A model generated the notes under the pieces. That model had not been told where the DNA came from. It made no database searches and was given only the letters and a program-made list of their open reading frames with translations. Shown piece by piece: positions 11,138 through 20,263 of a stretch of 64,000 bases of DNA. The stretch is taken from the NCBI RefSeq assembly GCF_000002875.2, contig NC_009412.2, positions 129,001 through 193,000 of the forward strand, written 5' to 3'. The first letter of the stretch is position 1; the number at the start of each line of letters is the position of its first letter. This DNA comes from Leishmania infantum JPCM5 (lineage: Eukaryota > Euglenozoa > Kinetoplastea > Trypanosomatida > Trypanosomatidae). The position numbers and the translations under genes were made by a program.

Positions 11138-13648
11138 ATGTTCGATGACCTGAGGTTATCCTTTGACGCCTCCCTCTCCCTCTCCCTCTCATTCCATCGT
11201 ACACTGATCGTCTTTGTCCTTCTGCTTCTTTCAATGCCGCTGCTGCGGTTTACCCCAAGTAAGTTGCGGTACGTGGGAGAGCCTATCTCTGCGCGTGTTC
11301 ATGTGTGTCGGGCGCGTGTGTGTGTGTGCCTTGCTGAATCTACTGCGTCGCCATCCGGCACACTCACGCACCGAATCGCGCACGACCACGAGCAGAAAGG
11401 GGGCTTGTGGAGCGTCTGCTGCACACTTGCTCCTCCCTCCTATTCTTCACGTTTTTGTTTGGTTCGTTCGCCCACAGATAGAGAGCGGGGAGGTCGCTCA
11501 GAGAGGCCCTGCCGCCAAGTCTCAACAGCCTCACCACTACAGCTGTCGCGTTCGGCGAAGCCTCCGCCTACCATCGCGGGCTTGTACGAAGTGGGTGCTC
11601 ATGCTCTATGCCGCTGTGTTGGCTCTTTGTCGCCGGCAGACAAGGAAGCCACCTTCGAGGTGACCTCGAAGGTGGTGCTCGGCTGGGCGCCAACGGTGAC
11701 GTCGCCGGCGCACGACGCTCAGTTCGTCTTTGCCCTGCGCCTTTTGGCAACGTTGCTCATAGGCACCGGCGAGAAGGCGCTCTGCTGCAGCCCGTACGCA
11801 TGGAAGCTCGTGGACGGCCCGCTCTTTGCCCAATCTCGCGCGTTGCTGCTAACTCGCAAGGAAAGACGGTCGTCAGCGCACTCGCTGTTCCGCGCTCTCA
11901 CCGTCGACGTCTCAGACGTTGTACGCGAGTGCTGGACGCGGCTGCTTCAGGCGCAAGCCCCGAAGCTGCCGATCACCCTCACAGCTGTCGTAAATGACGT
12001 GTGCGGCGGCGGAAGCGCTTTTCGCTGGACTGAGCTGGTTTGGGTGTCGACCACGCTAGCCGGGTGGACCGCGCTCCAGCCGTACATGCGGACCGTCAAA
12101 GAGGACGTCACCGACCCGCCGGCACGCTGGACGGAGCTGCTGAACGCGATTGTCGAAGTTGGTGGGGGCGCTTTCGACGCGACGTCGGAGATGTGGGCCG
12201 TCTCGACCACGTCGATCAGCCCATCCACGAAGAAAAAGTCGCGCCCGCCTGGTTGTCTGCGCTCCCTCACCCCGCACAGCGTGGCACTGCTGCTCCGCTG
12301 GTCTACATGCGCGGTGGCTCGCGATGGCCTGGCTGAGGCCGCGCGTGCTGCTTCGCTTGCCTTTCTTCGAGGCGGCCCGAGCGCAGAGAGTCGGCGCCTG
12401 CGATGGCCGCTTCTCTTGCCCGTGGAGGCGTATCCGCAAGTCGGCTGGTCGGACTTGTCTTTTGGCGAAGACGCGTTCGGTGTTGCCCGTGCCGCCCGCG
12501 CCGGCGCCTGCTACCAGTCCATCCACCTTCTCCTTGGATCGACCGCCTTGCCCGCCGACGACGGCGGTGGTGGAAGTGACCCAAGTCGAGAGCTGCTGGA
12601 AGAGATTTGGGGGCAACTCGCGGACCTGTGGCTTGCGCCGGCGCAGCTCACTCCAGACTCGGCCGGCAGCGCCGCTTCGGCCGCCGTGCCGACAAACCGC
12701 CCGCCCTTCGGCGAAGATTCCCTTCTAACGTTGCTTTCCGCCATGGCCCTTTGTGTGCTCGTGCGGCCGTCTGCGGAGTTCCGGGCGTGGTTCGACCCAG
12801 CCGTCGCACAGCAGCGCATGCTTCAGCTGCGCCGGCTGTGTGAGGAGCGCCGCGGGGTGGACCCGATATACTTTATGGTGCGCTTTGTGACTTCCGGCAA
12901 GGGTCGAAAACGGCTGCCAGCGATTTTACTGGACGGCTTCGAGGCGGAGCTGACGGTCGACACGGTGTGTGACGTAGACAGCTTCACCGAGGGCGATGCT
13001 CTGCCGACGGGCGACATCGCCTCCTCCGCGACAGAGGAGGAGGCGCAGCAGCTGCAGGCGATGATCCGCCGCTTGTCGTCGAGCTACAGTGCGCCCCCAT
13101 CCGAGGCACAGGCTCCTGTCGCGTCGCCGCCGCCCCACTCCAAGGCGCTGGCGGCGGTCGCCAGAAGCCTGCTGGCGAACCGGACAGCGCTTCGAGTCAC
13201 ACGTCACGACGTAGAGCAGTGTCTGGCACGACGCAGCGCCGAAGAGTGGGCATCGTATGCCAACACTGAGGCTCGCGTGTTGGCGGTGTGCGCGCAACTG
13301 GAACAGCAGCACTCTGCAAGCACCGCGCTGCTGTCCAGCGCTCAGGTGGACGTGGTGTTTCTCGTGTCGCTGTGCCTGCGCAGCTGGTTAGGCCTCCCGA
13401 CGACACACAGCACGCCTGCGCGGCGCAAGCTCTACTGGACAGCTCTGCAGTGCTTCAGCGAGCACGGCATTGCTGCTTATGATGCATTGGTGGCGCGCAG
13501 CATCGCCTTGCATGTGGAGCGGGCACTGCGGGAGAGTGCTGCCGTCGTGAAGGACGCCGTCTTGTTTCCCGTTTCGCGCTCAGTGCCACTGCCCTCCGCT
13601 CTCTTCGCGCACTTGCTGGTGCGACCCTTTGCGCTGGCGATGAACTGA
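11138..13648 (+). CDS. Unknown 836-aa protein; N-terminus encoded in a duplicated leader
   Basis: I do not recognise the family. The frame is open from ATG 11138, which follows its own acceptor at 11114. Residues ~18-124 are encoded by the copied leader of the coiled-coil gene and include a hydrophobic run (TLIVFVLLLLSMPLL, ~23-37) that could act as a signal or anchor. From ~150 the sequence is ordinary, Ala/Leu-rich and probably helical, with Gly/Ser linkers, and shows no catalytic motif. A second acceptor inside the leader (11476-11477) has no usable in-frame ATG until 12086, and out-of-frame ATGs at 11601 and 11608 come first. The true N-terminus is therefore uncertain: full 836 aa, a 520-aa form from 12086, or a gene broken at its 5' end. 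The body downstream of ~11600 is certainly open and codon-like. Confidence 0.65.
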   Translation: MFDDLRLSFDASLSLSLSFHRTLIVFVLLLLSMPLLRFTPSKLRYVGEPISARVHVCRARVCVCLAESTASPSGTLTHRIAHDHEQKGGLWSVCCTLAPPSYSSRFCLVRSPTDRERGGRSERPCRQVSTASPLQLSRSAKPPPTIAGLYEVGAHALCRCVGSLSPADKEATFEVTSKVVLGWAPTVTSPAHDAQFVFALRLLATLLIGTGEKALCCSPYAWKLVDGPLFAQSRALLLTRKERRSSAHSLFRALTVDVSDVVRECWTRLLQAQAPKLPITLTAVVNDVCGGGSAFRWTELVWVSTTLAGWTALQPYMRTVKEDVTDPPARWTELLNAIVEVGGGAFDATSEMWAVSTTSISPSTKKKSRPPGCLRSLTPHSVALLLRWSTCAVARDGLAEAARAASLAFLRGGPSAESRRLRWPLLLPVEAYPQVGWSDLSFGEDAFGVARAARAGACYQSIHLLLGSTALPADDGGGGSDPSRELLEEIWGQLADLWLAPAQLTPDSAGSAASAAVPTNRPPFGEDSLLTLLSAMALCVLVRPSAEFRAWFDPAVAQQRMLQLRRLCEERRGVDPIYFMVRFVTSGKGRKRLPAILLDGFEAELTVDTVCDVDSFTEGDALPTGDIASSATEEEAQQLQAMIRRLSSSYSAPPSEAQAPVASPPPHSKALAAVARSLLANRTALRVTRHDVEQCLARRSAEEWASYANTEARVLAVCAQLEQQHSASTALLSSAQVDVVFLVSLCLRSWLGLPTTHSTPARRKLYWTALQCFSEHGIAAYDALVARSIALHVERALRESAAVVKDAVLFPVSRSVPLPSALFAHLLVRPFALAMN
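11192..11510 (+). repeat. Duplicated 5' leader, copy 2
   Basis: Identical to 1-319. Just past the identical part one G is missing relative to copy 1 (CCCTGGCCGCC versus CCCTGCCGCC), and the start codon of copy 1 (ATG 327) is AAG here (11517-11519). The old N-terminal codons are still recognisable (SQ-P, SCRVRR) but in a frame that stops at 11663. A (CTCCCT)n-like stretch lies immediately to the left. Confidence 0.95.
11476..11477 (+). promoter_or_regulatory. Copied spliced-leader acceptor AG
   Basis: It has the same tract and CCCACAG as at 285-286. If it is used, the mRNA lacks the ATG that served copy 1, and the first ATGs (11601, 11608) are out of frame with the main gene body. Confidence 0.55.
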
Positions 13649-14988
13649 ACGGCCATCGTGCCTGGAGGTAAAGTGCGACGGGGCGCGGTGGTGGGGGTGC
13701 CACAGGTGCGGCTGCTCTCCACTCTGCACTTGCACGCGTGGCAGAGGAGAAAGGATTAAGATTCGAAAAATGAGTGGTGCGCGGTGGCCAGTCGACACTG
13801 GGACGGCAATGAGAAAGGCGCTTTCCACCTTTTCATGTACACTTCGCAGCTGACACAGCTCTTTTCCAGTACGAGAAACAGCGAAGCCGCGATTATAACT
13901 GCTGTGGAGCATTTATGTGATGTGCGGGACTTTGGTGATGTTGCGCCCACCGCCGCCTTTTGTTCGTTCTCGAAACCCTCAAACGCCTTTTTCGGTGTTC
14001 AGTGTGCATCCGTTTGCGTAGGAAAGAAGAGGAACGAGGGAGCTGCGCCGTTGATGCTTTGCGGGGTCGTCGCACACCATGGTTGCGCACAGGCATTCGC
14101 GGTGGCACCACTTCCTCTCTGGTACTCCCCCCCTCTCTCTGCAACTGCCCTCATCGTTTCTTTCGTTTTGCCCATGACTAAACACCGATCTCTCTCTCCC
14201 GCTCGCTCACCTGCTCTCCTCCTCTTCCGTGCTGCCTCTACGGCCCGTCTCTCTTCAGTCCACCTTTCACATTGCGCGTGCTGTAGCGTGTGTGCTGGTC
14301 CGCACGCTCTCTCTCTTTCCAGATTGTTGTTGCGTGCACACACACCGGCGTCAGCTCGTTGCCCCATCGTAACTTATCGGTCGTTCTTTCGTCGGTTGCC
14401 CTCCACCCATACGTCTTCCGTGCCACCGCACCGGCCTGTAGACCAAACAACAAGATATACCGGACGCGCAGCTGGTGAAGAGACTCACGCAGTCCTAGCC
14501 ACCGCTTCTCAGAGCGCATGCGTACACATCCGCGCAGATAGAGAGAACCGACTTGTTGCCTCACCAACCTGTCTTGCACACACGCGAGCCAAATCGGGTG
14601 CTGCCGGGCACGAGACGATTGATGCAGTGGCGCTGCTCTTTTTCTTCTCTTGCTGCACGCTGTTGTTTGCCCACTCCGTTTCTCGTCTTACCCCTTCTTC
14701 TTCTACCCCATCCACCGTGCCATTGGGCATTGTATAGCCCCCGACTCGGTTGCCGCGGCCTTGCCATCCTGTGTTCTTCTCGAGCGGCTCTCCGTGCTGA
14801 CACTGCTGCTGCCCTCGCGGAGGGTTTCTTGAGCGAGCGGACGCCGATAGGTTTCCCGAGAGCCCTCTTCTTTGGCTTCCGCACGGCTTCTTTTCCTGTG
14901 TGGCTTTCGCATCGTTTTCTCGGCCCCTCCCCGCCTACACTAATTTTGCACCGCCCGCGCTCGTCCCTCCCCTCGCTTCGTGTCGCTC
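13649..14988. other. 1.3-kb spacer, no gene seen
   Basis: It is mixed at its left end, then C/T-rich. A 317-codon open frame across it has only a GTG start and a low-complexity translation and is not called. The pyrimidine tract continues right up to ATG 14989. Confidence 0.65.
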
Positions 14989-15738
14989 ATGCCGCAGGAC
15001 ACGTCCGCAGCACAGGCTTCGCCGGGTGAGAGCGGATGCCGTGATGATGAGTGTGCTGTCCAGGGGACAGAGCAGCCTGCTCTACCGGTCATGTCACCAC
15101 AGCTGATGGATCGCGTCAACGCCTCCGAGTACCTCATTCGAGACATCTTCAAGCGCTACGCGCCTTCCGAGATCGGAGTTGCGTTTAACGGCGGAAAGGA
15201 CAGCGTGGTGATGTTCGAGTTGCTTCGTAGCGCTGTGACAGCACCGGTGCTGGCGCAGTGCTGCATCTTTGTGGTTGAACACAATGATGAGTTTGACGAG
15301 CTGCGCAAGTTTCGCGCGTGGTACATGCAGGAGGTTGCGCGAGGTCTGCCACTAGTGCACCAGGGTGCGTCGCAGGACATGCGACTCAGCCTATGGACGC
15401 TCACGGAGAAACACCCGCTCAAGGTGGTCTTCATGGGCACGCGCAAGACGGACCCGCACGGCCGGTATCAGAAGGAGGCAGTGGAGAAAACGACGCCAGG
15501 CTGGCCAGACTTCTTGCGCGCATGCCCCCTCTTTCACTGGTCCGTGAACGATGTGTGGGCGTACACCAGGCTCATGTGCATCCCGCAGTGCAGCCTGTAC
15601 GAGAGCGGCTACTCATCAGTGGGCCGAAGTGCAGATACAAACCGCAACCCGCTCTTGAGGCGGGATGACGGGAGCTACCGGCCAGCTTGGGAACTGACGT
15701 GCGACAACGCAGAAAGGGAAGGGCGCCAAACGGAATGA
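14989..15738 (+). CDS. FAD synthetase (FMN adenylyltransferase), PAPS-reductase fold
   Basis: This 249-aa protein should convert FMN and ATP to FAD and PPi (EC 2.7.7.2). The PP-loop FNGGKDS is at residues 66-72. The FLAD1/Fad1-type signatures follow in order: GTRKTDPHG (150-158), a PLFHWSVNDVWAY segment (180-192), and CSLYESGYSSVG followed by NRNPLLR (201-224). This arrangement separates it from true PAPS reductases. There is no N-terminal molybdopterin-binding domain, as in the short yeast-type enzyme. The start is a little unsure: the pyrimidine tract runs up to ATG 14989 with no AG between, and the first AGs lie inside the frame. ATG 15091 would still keep the whole catalytic domain (215 aa). 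Confidence 0.85.
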   Translation: MPQDTSAAQASPGESGCRDDECAVQGTEQPALPVMSPQLMDRVNASEYLIRDIFKRYAPSEIGVAFNGGKDSVVMFELLRSAVTAPVLAQCCIFVVEHNDEFDELRKFRAWYMQEVARGLPLVHQGASQDMRLSLWTLTEKHPLKVVFMGTRKTDPHGRYQKEAVEKTTPGWPDFLRACPLFHWSVNDVWAYTRLMCIPQCSLYESGYSSVGRSADTNRNPLLRRDDGSYRPAWELTCDNAEREGRQTE

Positions 15739-17338
15739 GAAGAAGCGCAGCAACAGCGGCAGGTGACTGCCGATTGCTCTCATCATCGTGTACCGTTCTG
15801 GCGGGGGCCAGACGTGCGCACCTGCCTGCCCAACACGCGTCCCGTGTGTAGGACCCCTTTACGGCTGCGTGAAGGTTGTGCCGCGGCTGATTTTCTTTTT
15901 TTTTTTCGGTCTCCATTCTGCCTCCTGCACCGCCGTCAAGTATATGAGGAGAGCCGCGCGTGCGTCCGTCTCCGCACTGTAGAAGCAGCGGTGCTATGCT
16001 GACTGGAGAGGAGCTATCGTGGACCGCGGGGGATGCCGTGCACCCTCTTCTCTCGCTCTCTTTGTTGCTTGTGGGGCACATCTGTTTGCTGTGTCGTCGT
16101 CGTATCTGCCTGAACTGCTGTGCTCTGCTGGAGTGCATTGCCTGGCTCTTTCGGTGAGAGAACGCGGCTTTGTGTGCGACTGTGTGGAGGGGGAGAGAGG
16201 GGCATCACCGGGAATGACCGCCTTCCATGCGTCCATGCTGCTCCTCTAAGTTCTCTTCAACGGCACGAAGAGCGCACAGCGCGGGAGAACGCAATGATGG
16301 CTTGATGTGCGCATATGTAAGTGCCTCCCACACGCTCTCTCGCGCGTTGCGCTTCGGCACGAAGTGCTCTGCTGGGCCCCTGCAGCCGTATCTGCTTCTC
16401 GTGTGCAGTCTTCGCGCCTTCACCTTGTTGTTTCAGTGCGTTCTTACTGCTGATGCGGTGGTGTGGGGTGTGACGGCTGTGGCACACATGTCTACACATT
16501 CGACTCATATGACCACGTCTCCACAGTAACGGGCGCCCCACGTCCAAACGCGGATGCATGCGGTAGCCTAAAGCGTATGCCCCTCCCTCTTTCTCGCTCT
16601 CCTAATCGTTGCTGCATTCAGTCATGTGATGCTGATGCTATCCTTCCTCCATCTCAGATGTATTCACCGGTGGAGGTCCGGCCCCCCTACGCCCCTCTGT
16701 CTTCCTCTTTCATGCCCTGCCCAGAGGTTTTGGTGGGTGGGGTGGAGGGCAAGGTGCTGAGAAAGGATACAAAAACTACCTGAATACTTGCGCTCACCGT
16801 CAATGCGGTAGAAGCGTGCGAGCGACGCAGTTAGATAATGGGCGGTGGCGAAATACGGCACTAAATAGGCATAAAAAAAGAAGACCCGGCATACCAGCTG
16901 GACTGTTCGTGTACGCGCTTCTCGGAGGCACCACTGTGCACCCTTTTGGGTGCTCATACTTACGTGTGCGTGTGTGTGTGAGGGGGACGGGAGGGCAGGG
17001 ACGTGTACTGTGAACGTTACTTTGTGGCTCTCTTCCACTCTCCCTCATGTCGCGAAAAGAAAATAAAACGAAAAAAGGCGGTGGAGCCGAGCTCGCCACC
17101 TCGCGCACGTGCCCGCTTCCGTCTTGTTGCACCGCATCTCTTTCCTGTCTTCGTCTCCCTCGCGCCGCCACGCCCTGCAGCCCGTTCTTGGACGGCGTTT
17201 TGAAAAATACACACACACACACACACACACTGGATCTGGCCACGCCCACTACGCACGTTCGCAGCGATAGAAAAGGAGCATCGGATTAGCACACAGCGTT
17301 GAGATCGGAGGCGCCGCGATCACTACAACAACGGCAAG
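15739..17338. other. 1.6-kb spacer with (AC)n, no gene seen
   Basis: It holds a T-run at about 15895-15906 and mixed-composition sequence. A C/T tract ending CCTGCAG (AG 17179-17180) is a candidate acceptor for the next gene. An (AC)n run lies at 17209-17230. Short open frames show no protein-like features. Confidence 0.65.
17209..17230. repeat. (AC)n microsatellite
   Basis: About 11 uninterrupted AC units in the 5' flank of the first elongin-C-like gene. A similar run occupies the equivalent place before the second copy (18593-18613). Confidence 0.95.
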
Positions 17339-17989
17339 ATGAGCGGGCAGCCCTTTGATGCGATGTGGACGGCTCCGCCGCCGCCGTCCTACATCGACAC
17401 CGTGTACATGAACCCAAAGGACTACGTCGTACTGGCCACGAGTAGCGGCGAGGAGGCGTTTGTGCACCGGGACTGCTTGATGGAGTCGCCTGTGTTGCGG
17501 CTCGCGTTTCGCAAGCGCGTCCCACTCTTTACGGAAAACGTCTTGGTGGCGTTTTTCAAGGAGGACGAGCCATCGTGCACCGGTGCCTCGTCGCCCAGCA
17601 TAAATGCCGTGGACGGGGCCCTCGCATCCGGGCAGCCTATCGCAGCAGCGGTGGATCCGGCCGCTGGCGACGGAGGAGGTGGGAGCAAGGAGAATGAGGG
17701 CGACGGCGTGCCACAAGGCGCCGGTGCAGCACCAGTAGAGACGGGGATCGAGAATGCGATGGCCCCGGATCCGCAGTACCCAGCCACTCTCAAGGAGACG
17801 CTTCGGACGGACAACTCGGTGCGTGTCTTATTTCCGCGTCTCAAGGGCGATCAGCTAAACGTTCTTGTGTCGTACCTCTACTTCAAGCACCGCTACAACC
17901 GCCGTGTATCGGAGGAGCGGCCAGCATTTGAGGTGCCCACCACTGCCGCGCTGGAGGTGATGCGTGTTGCAGCGGCGCTGGAGTGCTAA
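17339..17989 (+). CDS. Elongin C-like / Skp1-family BTB protein, copy 1
   Basis: This is a 216-aa protein. Residues ~28-58 (YVVLATSSGEEAFVHRDCLM) resemble the first strand-helix of elongin C, and residues ~155-216 resemble its second half, including LVSYLYFKHRY and the C-terminal helix ending LEVMRVAAALEC, close to the LELLMAANFLDC end of elongin C. Between them is a ~80-residue Gly/Ala/Pro-rich, acidic insertion, so the BTB fold is split by a disordered loop. Elongin C bridges BC-box substrate receptors to cullin E3 ligases; that role here is inferred. A related gene follows at 18628. Skp1 itself is less likely because the C-terminal F-box-binding helices are absent. Confidence 0.75.
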   Translation: MSGQPFDAMWTAPPPPSYIDTVYMNPKDYVVLATSSGEEAFVHRDCLMESPVLRLAFRKRVPLFTENVLVAFFKEDEPSCTGASSPSINAVDGALASGQPIAAAVDPAAGDGGGGSKENEGDGVPQGAGAAPVETGIENAMAPDPQYPATLKETLRTDNSVRVLFPRLKGDQLNVLVSYLYFKHRYNRRVSEERPAFEVPTTAALEVMRVAAALEC

Positions 17990-18627
17990 AAGCATTAAAC
18001 GCACGCGCACATTGACAGACATGTACAGCGGCGCAGCGGTGTGACTCGGCCCGTCGAGTGCGTCGATGCTGCGGCTCCACACTGCTTGCCTTTGGATCTA
18101 TCTTGGATATATGTATGCACAGGAGAGGTTGGTTCATGAGGCGACTGCGGATGAACCTGCCGCAGATGTCCGACACGCACACACAAGTCGATACGCGTTG
18201 AAACCAAAGCAGCCGCGTCGCCGTCTTTGTGTGCGCGTGCTGTTTTTGATAGACAGAGCCGAGAGAACGCGCTACGGGCGTAGAAGGGAAGTGTCTGTGC
18301 AGCCTGCTACTTCTGAAATTCTCACACACCTCGCCCGTGATGCCCAGGGCGGTGACTTTTAGCGGATGGATGTACGGCGCGTTTCACATGCCGTGTACTC
18401 GCTTGCTCACGGACGTTTTCTGCACTGCGAGTGACTCATCCGTGACGTGGCCCATCGGCTTGCATCGTTCTCTTCATCGTCCGTATGCATGCGCGTCTCC
18501 TCGTTGAGTATACTCGCTCCCTCCTTGCAACTTATGTGCCTCTCTCCTTTGGTGTGTTCACCAGAGTTGCGCACTGCACGACACAGACGCAGACACACAC
18601 ACACACACACACATTGCGCAGCGGCTC
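17990..18627. other. Spacer between the two elongin-C-like genes
   Basis: No gene is visible. It holds a C/T tract ending CACCAG (AG 18563-18564, a candidate acceptor) and an (AC)n run at 18593-18613 that would lie in the 5' UTR just before ATG 18628. Confidence 0.65.
18593..18613. repeat. (AC)n microsatellite
   Basis: About ten AC units, within the likely 5' UTR of the second elongin-C-like gene, starting about 35 nt before its ATG. Confidence 0.95.
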
Positions 18628-19386
18628 ATGAAGAGGAAAGCCAACCCAACAGAGGCGGTGCCGCTGCCGACCTGCACGGCGGTAGGGCCAGAGGACATGG
18701 TGCTGGTCGCGTGCACGTCGGGCGAGACGTTCCTCGTGGAGCGTAACTGCGCCATCATTAGCGACCACTGTCGTGACCTGTTGCAAGTCTGGGAAGGCGC
18801 CGTGCGCCGCATCGTGCTGCAAAGTCGAAACGAGGAGAGCACCATGAGCGACGGCACGACAGCGGAGATGACCGCAGTGCATTGCATGGAAGCAGACTCA
18901 CACAGCCGAGACGCTGGTGGCCCGCTTGCCACCGACCCAACCGTGATAACCTTCATGCCGTTCACGGACGCCGATGATGCCTCGCCTCTCGAGGCACTGC
19001 GCCACATCCCAGTCACTCTAGTCGCGGAGCACTACCAGAAGCGCCTGAGAGCCGCGGAGGCCATCTCGCCAAGCAAGGCAGACCGTCCGTCGTCGAAGCA
19101 GGTGTCCAGCTATGGCGACCGCAAGGGGGCGCCAGTCATCGTCCCAAAGCCCATCAGCCCGCTGGCGCCCATGGAGAGTGTCGATGGGACACCGATGTAC
19201 CCGGTCGTGGTGATACCCTACATGACCCCGGAGCTCATGGAGGTGGCGCTATCGTACGCGCATAGAAAGTACAGAATCGACATGGACGGCGAGAAGCCGG
19301 GAGCGGAGTCGGCTGCGCCGATCACCGTTGCCTCAGCAGAGGGCCGCTGGCGACTGATAGCGGCCTCTGTGCTGTCCGGCATGTGA
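18628..19386 (+). CDS. Elongin C-like BTB protein, copy 2 (divergent paralogue)
   Basis: This 252-aa protein shares its architecture with the preceding gene. Residues ~22-50 (MVLVACTSGETFLVERNC) match the first half of an elongin-C/Skp1 fold. Residues ~190-252 (VVVIPYMTPELMEVALSYAH, HRKYRID, then a final helix ending AASVLSGM) match the second half. A ~130-residue hydrophilic insertion separates them, longer than in copy 1. Sequence identity to copy 1 is low but motif order and gene order are shared, so ancient tandem duplication is the simplest reading. The terminal residues differ from the LEC/LDC end of copy 1 and elongin C, which may alter partner binding. Function is inferred from fold only. 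Confidence 0.65.
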   Translation: MKRKANPTEAVPLPTCTAVGPEDMVLVACTSGETFLVERNCAIISDHCRDLLQVWEGAVRRIVLQSRNEESTMSDGTTAEMTAVHCMEADSHSRDAGGPLATDPTVITFMPFTDADDASPLEALRHIPVTLVAEHYQKRLRAAEAISPSKADRPSSKQVSSYGDRKGAPVIVPKPISPLAPMESVDGTPMYPVVVIPYMTPELMEVALSYAHRKYRIDMDGEKPGAESAAPITVASAEGRWRLIAASVLSGM

Positions 19387-20263
19387 AGGAACCGTGCAAG
19401 ATGCGCCCTCTGCGGCACGGTGTCACGGTCGCCGTCACCCTTGCATCCACTGACATGTACATTACCAGGAAACCTCTATCCACGTGTGGGCGTCACTTTC
19501 CGCAACCCCCTCCCCCACCTAGTCGTCCTATGTCTCTTCGTGGAAGACTACGCAGCACAGTGCGCTGTAGAGAGAAAGCGAGGGATGTGGGCCCTGCAGT
19601 GCCACGTTTCGTGCCGACTTCCCCGCGGTAGCTGGCGCACTTGGTATTGTCGCTCACAGTCGACGTATGGGGGGGCGTCACAGTAGACGGTCACAGCTAT
19701 CAGACGCGTCTGCTATTCCTTTCCCCACCTCTCACCCCAAACCGTCGATTTTCGCCTCGAGAGCTGCGCGTTGACTCTCTATTCTCTTCGTTCCCTTTCG
19801 CACCGCAGCCGCAGCACTGGTATGCGCGCATATCGGCGCACTCTCATCCCGAACTCTTCCTCTCACTCCTGGGCACTCGCTTGCTCTTCACTCGAAACGC
19901 ATACACACGCACACTCACACACGTGATCGCGTCTGCTCGCCAACGTAGGTGAGTAGACAGCCAAGAGAAGCATTCACCGCCGGCAGAGAAGCACAAGACT
20001 GAACAGAGGTGCAGTCGTGGCGTACAAAGCCGGTGACTTCCCTCTCGTCACCACACCTCCTGCTCTCGCGCGCGTTCTCGCTCCTCGCGGGCCTCCCTTG
20101 CCGCCTTTTAAAGCATCTAGTGGGCCTGCTAAGCACGTGCTGTTCAGCGTGGGAAAGGCGGCGACCGTGTCATCACAGCCCCACCTGTCTTATCGCCGCG
20201 CCCCCTTTTTCCTGCGTCCCCATTTTCCTCTTTGCCCCTCGTAGCGTCTGCGCCAGAGCCGTG
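19387..20263. other. Spacer, no gene seen
   Basis: C/T-rich toward the right. An open frame continues from about 20009 into the next gene, but it has only a GTG start and precedes the predicted acceptor at 20243-20244. Confidence 0.65.
20243..20244 (+). promoter_or_regulatory. Predicted spliced-leader acceptor AG for the BCD1-like gene
   Basis: The tract TTTTCCTCTTTGCCCCTCGT is followed by AG. ATG 20264 comes 19 nt later and sets the start. Confidence 0.75.

Noticed and set aside
13784..14737. 317-codon + frame before FAD synthetase
   Set aside because: It starts with GTG, has no ATG near an acceptor, and its translation becomes low-complexity.
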